A stretch of 64,000 nt of DNA from Batillaria attramentaria (Eukaryota > Mollusca > Gastropoda > Batillariidae): the NCBI GenBank assembly GCA_018292915.2, contig JACVVK020000058.1:351001-415000 (forward strand), in the 5' to 3' direction. A program made the translations under genes and the position numbers. This document shows positions 20,794 through 31,746 of this stretch, piece by piece (the stretch's first letter is position 1; each line of letters begins with the position of its first letter). The notes below the pieces were generated by a model. That model worked only from the letters and a program-made list of their open reading frames with translations, did not search any database and had not been told where the DNA came from.

Positions 20794-22395
20794 AGCAGCA
20801 GCAGCAGTAACGACATAATTTACTACGGATTCCGAGGCGCAAGTTCGAATCTCCGGTAGGCAGGAATATTGTGTGGAATTTACCCAGTCAGATTCACGTG
20901 CAGACTTATTTACGGTGTCTGTCTCGCCTGCGTGTACACTGATATGATCAGTGTGCATTTCAAACGTCCCATTCAAAAAGAGAGGGGCCGCGGGAGGGGC
21001 GGGGGGGGGGGGGAATGACACAATGCAGGCAGCAAAAAATATGTGTGGCGATGTACTCTGTTGTGGCGCTCACCCAGCACGAATGTACCGTCAACAGCAA
21101 GATAAGGACATGACAAAATACGGGGTGGATAAAATTGTGCTATGTTCTATAAGTAAAAGGCTACTACGCAAAACCGAAACTGATACACTTATTTCACACT
21201 TCTTGCATGAAATCGAATCAATGATTGGTCGGAAATGTTATTTGAAATGGTATGACGGAATGTTTAAATCATTTTGACAATTCGTCAAACACAGGGAATT
21301 CATCTTCAGAGCAATCAAGTGATATAATAATCTCACGTGGAAACTGGAACGACACCTGACTGGTGACTGTATATAGACCAGGCTCTGGTTCCCAAGTGGC
21401 CCAACAGTAGCAGGTCGTGTTGTCGGCTGTAATCTGTGACGTGCTGATGGTCACAGAACTTGACACAGACGTACCAAAAGTGATATTGTCCGTACTCGTC
21501 AGCTGTGGATGAGTGCAGTTAATGTGTGCGGTTCTGACGAGCGGCTTGCCGCCTTGGACTGTACAGGTCACGGTGTCACCGACAAAGACAAACCCGTCCT
21601 GGCTGGATGTGGTGATTACTGGTCGGGTTTCTGGCGGATCTGAAACAAGTCAGCTGAATATAATCTGTGTTGAATTCACTTTGAACCTTACATCTTGTTT
21701 TTCTTTTTAATTGAAGAATTAAACATTTGGTAGAGTATAGTTGTAGGTTTTTGTTAAACTGGTTTGAAGAAATACATTAATATTTTCTCTTTCTATATCG
21801 GTGACTCATTTTGTTTCTTCAGTATGAAGTTGAAATAATATAATTTTACCGATTAATTTCTGTACGCGATAAGTAATTGCAGCAGTGCTCCTTACATTTC
21901 AGATTGAATGTGTAGCGAGCCTGTGATGGTGGTCCCTGGGATGAAAATGCAGTACAAAAGATTGTTGTGTTGTCCTGGTCCAGGCTGGGCGTTAGTGTAC
22001 AGTTCCCGCTGGCCTGAGTGTAGTTTACACATATAACGGTTGATGGAGCCCAGTTGTATATTGTTCCCGGGTCAGCGTCTGTAGCGAGACACGTAAGTGT
22101 CAGACTCCTGGATCCATCAGTGATGAACGATTCCGGTCCCGTGATCTGGATGTTCTTGTTTGAAATACCATCTGTACACAAAGACTATTTGATAATGGCG
22201 CTGCGTACCAATTGTGCGACTAGACCCACTTCATTTCAGGGTACAGTCTGGTCGATCACCTGACATACTGGCAAGAAATTTCAAGGTTATGTCCCGTGTT
22301 CATTATGTGAGCTTATAGTCTGTTCATGTCAGATATATTCCACTGTCAAAAAGTAAGTTGACGCCGCCGATGACTGTGCACCAGTGGATTGATTT

Positions 22396-22477
<82 letters not shown>

Positions 22478-22663
22478 AAATTGTCTTCTAATTTTTGAAA
22501 GAAACTTTGTAAAACATATTCTTTGCACTGAAGCTAAATTGGACAAAGATAAAAATCAGTATTGTGTTCTATGTCATTGCCTCGCATTTGGTAAACTAAA
22601 CTTACCTGAACAGCCGACAAACAGAGTAATTCCTGCAGCCACGAGCCAAGATATTACATGCAT
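18976..22663 (-). CDS. U3: three-Ig transmembrane receptor with ITAM-like tail
   Basis: Exons: signal 22606-22663 (MHVISW...), Ig1 21896-22171, Ig2 21337-21639, Ig3 20411-20722, transmembrane 20188-20298, tail 19587-19859, terminal 18976-19019. The total is 1377 nt, 458 residues. Ig1 has TLTCLATDAD, a second Cys pair around VNYTQASGNC and the F-strand IFCTA. Ig2 has VTCTVQGGKPL and CYCWATWEPEPGLYT. Ig3 is I-set-like with DKGNYTCTADN. The membrane helix contains GGVVGG and ends IWMKR; this copy has one extra Ala. The tail (class beta) reads NYQNLSRPDNTYDPL, i.e. YxxL-x6-YxxL, flanked by YTGL and YTDL, and ends DADEYELTSAPSPR. Role by analogy: surface recognition with tyrosine-phosphorylation signalling. 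The family name is unknown. Confidence 0.82.
19069..19166. repeat. (TG)n microsatellite
   Basis: TG/CG tract in the last intron of U3. The same intron holds such a tract in U4 (24676-24751), U6 (35668-35766) and U8 (43856-43891). Confidence 0.95.
22400..22475. repeat. (CA)n microsatellite
   Basis: CA tract in the first intron of U3, absent from the equivalent introns of U2 and U4. Confidence 0.95.
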
Positions 22664-22765
22664 GATGAAACGTTAAGTCCAGTAGGCTCTGTTTGTCTTT
22701 GTCAGAGTTTCAAACATGTCGCACTCTCACAGCTAAACACCGTAAAATGCAGTCCGCTTCCTGGG

Positions 22766-22772
22766 TATATAT
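22766..22772 (-). promoter_or_regulatory. TATA box of U3
   Basis: TATATA-type element on the minus strand about 105 bp upstream of the ATG, in the conserved cttcctgggtatata block. Confidence 0.6.
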
Positions 22773-23332
22773 CATATTGTTAAGTGTATTAGTTGTATCA
22801 CGTTCAGCCTAACCCACTTTCCCTTTACCGTGTGTCAGTGACAGGGTCTGGATAGACCTGGGTAGGCCTCACCACGCGGCAGTCGGCCTTGGCTTTCTGT
22901 AAAGGTTTTGTTCACAGCCGCTTGCTTTTGTTGTACACGGATTTTGTACACGGGGGTATATGTGTCCTTATCTGTGCAATGCGTCCATCGACACACGATA
23001 CGTGTCTCCATGCAGAATCAACACAGCGGTGGTGGCACAACACACAACCCCACTGATCGTCAAGCAGGAAATAGTTTATACTTTGACTGTCATACAGCTC
23101 ACTTATTTCGCCCTGGAAAGATCATGCTACCGCGTTTGACGGTAATTAACACAGGCTAGGTTCAACAAAGCAGCTATAGAAACTGTACCGGAAAGTTTAA
23201 AAAAAAAAAAAAAAAAAGAACCTAAATCTTCCTTGTACATCGTGAAGTTGAACGGCTCAAGTGACTGGCGGGAGATGGCGTATTAGAAGGAAATGAAAGG
23301 AAGGACGTTTCCTATTAAATTGTATGCATTTA

Positions 23333-23848
23333 CCGGCCCCCGCAGTATAGTGGTTAGCACTTCGGATCATGGACCGGGAGACCCGGGTTCGAATCCCAGC
23401 CGAGGCAAGCGGGATTTTTCCTACCTAGGTCGGCTCCTACCCAGAGCGGGTGTGCTATGGGCCCGATGGGGAGGCTGTTTCAGCCGAGTTTCACCCACTT
23501 CACGGGTGCGACTTTGGGGGTGCTTCCCTTAGTATGACACGTCTTATGATGTGGATGATTACACGGCCGGCACCGCAGGTGCCGTAGTTCCCGGGCCTGG
23601 TTAATGCCGGGATATTTATGACAGGAAGCGTGGAATGCGGCCCTGTCCCGCAGTCCCAAACCACATGGACCTCCATAGCAACATCTTATTATCATCCTCC
23701 ATAGCAACATCTTACTATCATCCTCATCTCCATCATCATGCATAATATAAAAAAAATTGTCCCAGCTTCTGAGTCCTCTGTAGGTTCCACCCATGACCTG
23801 GGAGGAACACCACTGGAGTTGGCAAAGAGTTGGGGCAGAAAAAAAAAC
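23333..23848 (+). mobile_element. 516-bp tRNA-headed retroelement (S3), with target-site duplication
   Basis: Starts with a tRNA-like head (cagtatagtggttagcac as box A, gggttcgaatccc as box B; Asp/Glu-like), continues with unrelated sequence and ends in an A-run at 23839-23847. The 12-bp sequence tgtatgcattta lies on both sides (23321-23332 and 23849-23860). The related upstream region at 43036-43070 shows the empty site. It is longer than an ordinary SINE and has no long reading frame. Confidence 0.8.
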
Positions 23849-24058
23849 TGTATGCATTTAGTCTCCACAATCCCATGCAAAATTACACACTGCCCATGTT
23901 GTGGGGTGTATTTTCCCGATCGCCATTTCCAAAGACAGAATAAATCAGATAAGAATAAAATATAAAATGACCAGTGTATTGTTTCTTATCTGGTCACATT
24001 TTTGGAGCAATCCCTTGTTCGTTCGATCACAAAGTTTGACGAATGTTCTATTGCCGGG

Positions 24059-24089
<31 letters not shown>

Positions 24090-24101
24090 CAGAAAGAGCC
24101 A

Positions 24102-24133
<32 letters not shown>

Positions 24134-24189
24134 GACTTACTCAAGGAAAACAAAACCCAGACTGACATATTAGATAGACGAATACACTA

Positions 24190-24195
24190 TTTATT
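24190..24195 (-). promoter_or_regulatory. Polyadenylation signal of U4
   Basis: AATAAA on the minus strand about 390 nt after the U4 stop codon, in a block conserved at the ends of U6 and U8. Confidence 0.5.
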
Positions 24196-24582
24196 TCAAA
24201 GAATTATCATAAAAAAGCGACCGTCAAATGAATATCCCTAAAAAACAACAACAACAACAACCAAATAACGCGTTGGCATTTACAACTCATAACAAACAAT
24301 ACCAAGATGGCTGTAACTTTGTCGGCCGCCTGTTTTCCGTTCCTTTTTATCATTTCTTGTTCCACACTGACACACGTTGATATTTCCAGCTGGTGTTCAG
24401 TTTGTTAATGACACTTTTCTGTAATTCATCGTCCCTTGTAGCATCTCTGTCAGCTAGAGTGCTCAACACATCTCCGCTACATTTTTTTGCACATTGGCTT
24501 ACAACTTTATAACGACGACGTGATACGCTATAATGGACACATGTAGTCTACACACATCTAAACAGGATTCAAGCGGACCAGG

Positions 24583-24683
24583 TCAGCGTGGGCTCGGCGC
24601 TGATGTCAGTTCGTATTCATCTGCATCTGAAAATTTAAAAAAAAGCCAGAAGTTATTTCATTTAACGAGGAGCGTGCGCGCGC

Positions 24684-24754
<71 letters not shown>

Positions 24755-25642
24755 GGGTGCACAGACTACAGTGCTAGGGGCGATGGTCCGAGCACCAGTG
24801 GATCAGTGGTTGGGACCACGGGACTGACAGTGAAATATATAGAGACTAGAAAGTCGAACAAAGAAAAGGTCTCACTAATGCAGCCTATCAAAGACTGGAA
24901 TGAACAAAAAAGAAGTTTAGAAGCCAAGCCAAGGGAGGGTGTTCGGTTTGAGGTAACTCGCCGATTACAATTAGTTCAGGTTTCATAGCAGTAAAGGTGG
25001 GTGCATTACATTTAAAGTTCTGCCGATCCTTAAGGTTATTTTGAACGCACTCACTAGCACAAATGTTCAAAACCTACTTGTAATCTTCGAATAGCCTCCA
25101 AGAAAACAAATGATGTTCTTGTTTTGTGTGTGTTTTCTTCAAGGTATTTGTATTACCTGTTCCCCTTCCCCCGGAACCTGTAGGGTGGAGATCCGTGTAG
25201 ACGGCAGTGTCTTGTCTTCCTGTCATCTGAAGCGGGTCGTACGTGTTGTCTGGCCGTGAAACGTTCTGGTAATTATGAAGACAGTTTTCCTCATCCAAAT
25301 CTGTGGTTAGTTGATGATTGGCGATGCCAGCCGAAGTTTGTCGGTCTGTGTCGTTATTTGATGGCTGTATGCCAGTGTAGGCGTCTGATTCCCTCTCACG
25401 TCTAGGTAGTGGCTTTTCGTACCTAGGATCTGTTTACACAATAGTCACTGTGCTTTATTCCTTTTTCTCATTTTTGTTGTCAGGTTTATTGTACGTATAG
25501 AAATGTTTTCTTAATGAGATAAATGTGTTGATGATTAATTTTCGGCATACCATGTACTTTCGTATGAGAACAGATAAGTCTTTGATTATCACTTGTCTTT
25601 GAAAGTTCATTGGAAAAAGCAAGTCAAATGCCTCAGTAATCA

Positions 25643-25704
<62 letters not shown>

Positions 25705-26286
25705 TTTTACAATTGATCATACTTCTTTTCATCCAGATCAGGACACCGACAACAGCAGCAGTAGTCAGCACCAGGATCCCGCCTACAACACCTCCCACTA
25801 TGGCTGCCAGGGGCGTGTCTTCAGTTGCATCTGCAATATAATTATCCACAACAATAAAAGCAAACATGATTGCTTTTGGCATTAGTTAAATGGTCCGGCG
25901 TCTACGCATTATGACAAACAGAACAAAGATTGTCAGTCTTACCGCAGTTCTTTACATGTAGCTGCACAGACGCAGAAGCCACTCCGGTGAAACCGTTGTC
26001 TGCGGTACAGGTGTAATTTCCCTTGTTGGCGCAGATTACATGAAGAATAGTGTAGGTCAGAACAGTCTGTGAGGTGATGCTGATGTCTGACGTGTGTTGG
26101 CTGAGTGCGACTTGTTCTGATCTAAAACTGATGTGAAGAGTCGGAGTGGGATGGCCAGATGCCTCACAGATGAAGGTGACGCTCCTGTCGCCCTCGGTAA
26201 CTGTGTCAAAATACGGGTGTTGGTTTATGGTAAAGTTACGCACCTCCGCTTCGTCTGAAACAGAAATAACAAGGAATTTGTGCAGC

Positions 26287-26334
<48 letters not shown>

Positions 26335-28675
26335 AGCAGCAGTAGCGGCATGATTTTAATATAATTATCAGATGAAATCTCAGACAGGGAATTCCAAGTA
26401 GTGGTTATAAGGCGTCCGCTACGGAATCCGAATCGCAGGTTCGTATCTGCGGCAAGCAGGAATTGTATGGGATTTACACAGTCAGATTCACGTGTAGGCT
26501 TGTTTGCCTGTATCGCCTGCGTTTACACAATGATAAGTGTGCACGTAAAAAATCCTATCCCAATAGGGAGGGACCGCGGGAAGGAAAACACTCACACACA
26601 ATGCGGGCAGGAAATATATGTGTGGCGATGTAATTCGTTAAGGCGCTCACCCTGGGTAAGCAGCACGAATGTACCGTCACCAGGAAGATAATAAATAAAC
26701 AAAGTAATATGGGGTGGATAATAATAATAATAATATTGTATAGGCGCTTTTCCCAATTTCATGAATCGGCTCAAAGCGCCGCGAACTGAACCCAACACAC
26801 ACGCTCACGTGAATCACACGCATCCTCTCACATACTGGACATAAACACATTACAATCAGGTGGTGCGAAGGGTCAGCTCAGCTATTTAAATGTCGGAATT
26901 TAGAATTGCATTTATTTTTCAAATTTGGTGGGCTGAACATTGGATAAAAGTATGTTATGTCCTATAAGTTAAACAGCAGTTTTGTCAAAGGCAACTGCGC
27001 AAAAACCGACACTGGCACGCTTATTTCCTGATAAAATCAAATCGTTGATTGTGTCGCAAATGCTATTCTTAATGGTATGACGGAACGTTTAAAAACATTT
27101 TCACAATTCGTCTTCATCTTCAGAGCAGTCAAGTGATATAATAAACTCACGTCTTATCTGGAACGACTCCTGACTGGTGACTGTATATAGACCAGGCTCA
27201 GGTTCCCACGTGGCCCAACAGTAACACATCGTGTTGTCGTTTGTAGTCTGTAACGTGCTGATGGTCACAGAACTTGACACGGACTCACCAACAGTATTAT
27301 TGCCCGTACTCGACAGTTGTAGATTAGTACAGTTGATGTGTACGGCTGTGACGAGCGGCTTGCCGCCTTGTACTGTACACGTCACGGTGTCACCGACAAA
27401 TACAATATGGCTCTGTGTGGAGCTGGTGATTGCTGGTGGTGTCTGTGGCGGATCTGGAACAATTTTCGGAGTACTTATAACATCAGCAAAATGATAGAAG
27501 AGAAGAAAAGACAAGACAACATTTCAAATACTTCTATAGGACGGACAATCTAACAAGCAAAGAAACAAATTAAGGTGGCTGTCTTGTACATACATTTTAT
27601 CACAAAAACCTCACTCATCACTCATATCACAGCATATCGAATCATAGCATATATTTTAAAAATACGACATAACAAAAACTATGATAATTGAACCCCCACA
27701 CTAGAACACACACAACACACATGTTTCGTGGTGTTAGCTGGTATAGCTTTTGAGTTGTACAGGAAAAGGTGCATAACTATCTAATTTCGCTTTCAGTAAC
27801 TCAAGTTTATCTATTTTTGTTATTTCCACTTCAACGTGATCTTTTAACAGATACATTAATTTCAATTATTATTATTTTGGCGGTTACCATTACGTAAAAT
27901 GAACAGTACCACATACATATCAAATTCAGTGTGAAGCTAGCCTGTGATGTTGATGTCGGAGACACGGATATTGCTGTACAAACGATTGTTGTGTTGTCCT
28001 GGTTCAATCTGGGCTTCATTGTACAGGTCCCGCTGTTCTGAATGTAATTGATACATGTAAGTGCAGGTGGACTCCAGATGTATGCCGTGCCCGGGTCAGC
28101 GTCTGTAGCGAGACATGTAAGTGTCAGACTCCTGGATCCATCAGTGATGAACGATTCCGGTCCCGTGATGTAGATGTTCTCGTCTGAAAGGCCATCTGAA
28201 CACAAACACTATCTGATAGTGACGCTGCATACCAATAGTGCAACTAGTACCAAATCATTTCATGGTATGGAAGTATCCCCTAACCTGATAGCATGAATGT
28301 TCAAGGTTATGTCCCGTGTTCATAAAGTGGACTTAGTCACGGGGTGTCATGTGCAAAATCTCAGTTGACTGCTTACCTCTATTCAAGTCAGTCATGCAGG
28401 AAACTATTCGCCTGCATAAGTAACTTGACGCCGCCAATGGCTGCATGTGCACGAGTGGTATGACTAAGAAATCACACTCATATTGTCTTATTACTTTTAA
28501 AAAGAAATTATGTAGGACATATCCTTTGCATTGAAGCAACGTTTGGTCAGAATAAAATCATAAATTTCTATGATCATGTTCCATGTTATTGCCTCGAATT
28601 AGGTAAACAGAACATACCTGAACAGCCGACAAACAGAGCAATTCCCGCAACCATAAGCCAAGACATAACAGCCAT
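24583..28675 (-). CDS. U4: three-Ig transmembrane receptor, tail class beta
   Basis: Exons: signal 28618-28675 (MAVMSWLMVAG...), Ig1 27917-28195, Ig2 27151-27453, Ig3 25943-26254, transmembrane 25723-25830, tail 25157-25429, terminal 24583-24626. The total is 1377 nt, 458 residues. The tail is close to that of U3, but the first tyrosine of the pair reads YQNV instead of YQNL, so it departs from the strict YxxL/I form while keeping the six-residue spacing to YDPL. The Ig3 exon starts DEAEVRNF where others have DKAEV. The Ig2 variable stretch reads NLQLSSTGNNTVGE, closest to U10. A truncated S2 element lies in the Ig2-Ig3 intron. Confidence 0.82.
25645..25702. repeat. (GA)n microsatellite
   Basis: Downstream of the transmembrane-exon donor of U4. 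A second (GA)n tract at 26289-26333 lies just upstream of its Ig3 exon. Confidence 0.95.
26720..26945 (-). mobile_element. Truncated SINE S2, 3' part
   Basis: Matches the body and end of the full-length S2 copy at 57272-57678: the (aat)n tail, then ttgtataggcgcttttccca, the aagcgccgcgaactgaaccc stretch, and on to gctgaacatt. The tRNA-like head is missing. Confidence 0.75.
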
Positions 28676-28779
28676 GCTGAAACTTCCAGCCCAGCAATAG
28701 ACTGTATTTGTCTTTATCAGAATTTCCAACACGTCACACTTTCACAGAGGAAAACTTAAAATGTAGTCCACTTCCTGGG

Positions 28780-28786
28780 TATATAT
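28780..28786 (-). promoter_or_regulatory. TATA box of U4
   Basis: TATATAC on the minus strand about 105 bp upstream of the ATG. Confidence 0.6.
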
Positions 28787-29620
28787 CCTGTTGATAATCG
28801 TATTCATGGTGTCCTAGCTGGTCGGCTTAACCCAGTTTCCTTTTACCGCGTGTTGTTGATAGGGTCTGGATATGGAGCTGGTTATAGGCCTCACCACGCG
28901 TCAGTCAGCCTTGGCTTTTTGTAAAGCTTTTTTCACAGCCGCTTGCCTTTGTTGTACGCAGATTTTGCTCAAGTGGATTTGTCTGTCTCTACATGTAAAA
29001 TGTGATTACCCATGCCTCACACACGACACTGATACACGACATATATCCCTGCAGAATCAACATAGCGGGAGTGGAAAAACCCACACCCCCACTGTACTTG
29101 GCTGCCAAGCGGTTCAGTTCTTACGTCCGACGAAGAATATACCACCCCTTTCAACGGTATTAAAAACACACTGGGTCACAACTACAAGCTAGGTATAAAT
29201 CTTAACGTGCAAACAAATACTTCCTTGTGGCACGCAGTCAGCATGGGTAGAACGTGTCTGAAGCGATGGTACGGAGGAAGACCTGGAAGAAAAAAGAACT
29301 CAGGGTGTTTCGCTAGTAGATTGTGTATATATAGATATTCAATCCCCACATTTCCACGTTTACGTTTCCATGCTATGATATGCCTTTTCCGTCATTCATT
29401 CAACTATAACAAATATCAAATTAAAATGAAATTAAATTTAATCAAAAATATGTCTTTTTCTTTGTCGTTCTTATTGTTTTAATAATCTGGTCACATTTTT
29501 GGCAGGCCCTTGTTCGTTGGATCAGGGTATGGTTTGAAGATATGTGTTCGAGAGAGAGAGAGAGAGAGAGAGAGATTAGGACTGACTAACTAAGACTAAG
29601 AAAATACTCAAAACCCCAGA
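28787..29620. other. Intergenic between U4 and U5
   Basis: Holds the conserved upstream block of U4 (ggcttaacccagtttcctttt, then the cgcttgcctttgttgtac stretch) that recurs upstream of U8, U10 and U11. A (GA)n tract lies at 29550-29574. No coding exon was recognised. Confidence 0.5.
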
Positions 29621-29628
29621 TTCAAGAT

Positions 29629-29634
29629 TTTATT
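29629..29634 (-). promoter_or_regulatory. Polyadenylation signal of U5
   Basis: AATAAA on the minus strand about 800 nt after the U5 stop. The surrounding ttcaagattttatttt block recurs after U9, U11 and U12. Confidence 0.45.
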
Positions 29635-29801
29635 TTGTCTCTTTTTGGAGATATGGAGGATACAGTACAAAAGAAAATCTCACAAACACTACACGGAATG
29701 AAGTTCAAGAACAACTGCAAGAAAGTGCAACATATACATGACTAAACATATCAACTACATATAGAGGGAAGTATAACAGAAACCCTCAGTTCACTGGAGC
29801 G

Positions 29802-29802
<1 letters not shown>

Positions 29803-29851
<49 letters not shown>
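29803..29851. repeat. (CA)n microsatellite in U5 3' untranslated region
   Basis: CA tract at the same relative place as those after U9 (48500-48551) and U12 (63115-63150). Confidence 0.95.
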
Positions 29852-29852
<1 letters not shown>

Positions 29853-30433
29853 TTATTTTCAAGAATTTTGCAAAATCAATACAAAAACAAAAACCTACAC
29901 TGGGAAATCAGATACACAAGTACACAATGTTTTACAGCCGAATTATCGTCAAACAAAATTCAGCAACTTCAATATGCATTGATACCGTCGGTGACTGCAA
30001 CACCAAGTTAACCGCGACCATGTCAGCCACGCGGTCAGTTTTCTGCTCGCTCTCCATGCACTCGCTGTCCAGATCAAAGGGGCCGCCTGCAGGTAAGATT
30101 AACAGTTACTTGACGCCACTTTCTAGGGGACATGTTGTCACATAAAAAGACAATTACGGGAAGTATCATGCTCAGTGGCTCGGGTCATGGGCGGCAAGAC
30201 ACCAGTTTCTTCCTGCTTACTGAAGGACGTGGAGATTTCCTGCTGGTGTTCAGTTTGTTCATGATACTTTTCTGTAATTCATCGTCCCTTATAGCATGTG
30301 TTAGCAATGGTGCTTAGCACAGGTCGCCACCAAACTGTTTCTACTGGCTTACAACTTTGTAACACTGATGTGACAACTTGTGAAGGACACTTCTAGTCTA
30401 CACACCAACGGGCAGGATCAGAAGCGGACAAGG

Positions 30434-30664
30434 TCAGCGTCGGCTGGACATTGCAGGCAGTTCATAACCATCTGCATCTGAAAAATATAACATGAAAGCC
30501 ATATTCGGCTAAAACTAAAAGCGATAGACAGTCATTACAGTGCTAGGTTCTTTTTGTCTGTGACAACGCCAACAAGAGTTCTATCCTCGGTTGGGCAGGC
30601 TTGGGACCATGGAATTTATTCTAAAGTGGTGGCACTTACAGACGATATACCACACACACACACT

Positions 30665-30708
<44 letters not shown>

Positions 30709-31676
30709 AGACAAGGAGGATAATGCTGTGAGAGACATTATCCCATGATTGTTGATACATTAACGCAATGTTAACATGACAATGACGCATAATACGAAAA
30801 TAAAAGTACTCTCTTTATTTGTATTTTTCAGGTACTAGAAAATCTTACCTGTTTCCCTCCCCCCGGGACCTGTGGAGCGGAGTTCCATGTAGACGGCTGT
30901 GTTCTGTCTCTCTGTCATCTGTAGCGGGTCGTACGTGTTGCCTGGCTGTGAGAGTACGTTCTGGTAACTATGAAGACGATCCGACTCATCCAGTTCTGCC
31001 TGTAGCTGGGGATTGACAATGCCAGATGTAGATTGTTGGTCTGTGTTGTTATCTGGTGGTTGTAGGCCAGTGTAGGCGTCTGATTTCCTCTCACGTCTAG
31101 GTAGTGGTGTTTCGTATCTGGGATCTGTAGTAAAAATATGCAGTGGGCAATGATTCATTTTCTCAAAACAGCGGTTTTCAGATTGGTGGTTCTTTTGGAA
31201 ATGTTTTCCTAGCGTGACGCAAGAGAACCAAACCTAAAGTTGACATCAATGCATTTTCTTGATCCAAGATTAGTTTTTAATATAAGATATAGTCGACATA
31301 AAAGGGCAAGTATGATTCATAGAAACACCCAACCGTGTACAGGGTCTTGGAGAAGTATTTCCGTTTCCTTTCACTGGGCATCCCGGCAGAATATTTATCA
31401 CAGTTTCAACCAGGTCAAATCATTGAGCTAATCTGTTCTTACTAAAACAGAACTATTGGTATTGGCATCATTTCTGTTTTCTTAATCGTCAACATGTCTT
31501 TAAAAGAGAGAGAGAGGGGGGAGGGGGCAGACAGAGGAAGGGTTTGACCTACTTCTTTTCATCCAGATCAGAACTCCGACCAGAGCAGCCGTAGTCAGCA
31601 CCAGGAGCACGCCTGAAACACCTCCCACTATGGCTGCCGCGGGTAGGTCTTCATCTGTACATATTCACAAACAATT

Positions 31677-31746
<70 letters not shown>

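Noticed and set aside
23340..23412. tRNA-like sequence
   Set aside because: It is the head of a 516-bp retroelement bounded by a target-site duplication, not a free tRNA gene.
27231..27494. Plus-strand frames opposite Ig2 exons, also at 9484-style positions in other units such as 32776 and 39484
   Set aside because: They are antisense shadows of conserved Ig2 exons. They lack splice sites or motifs of their own.
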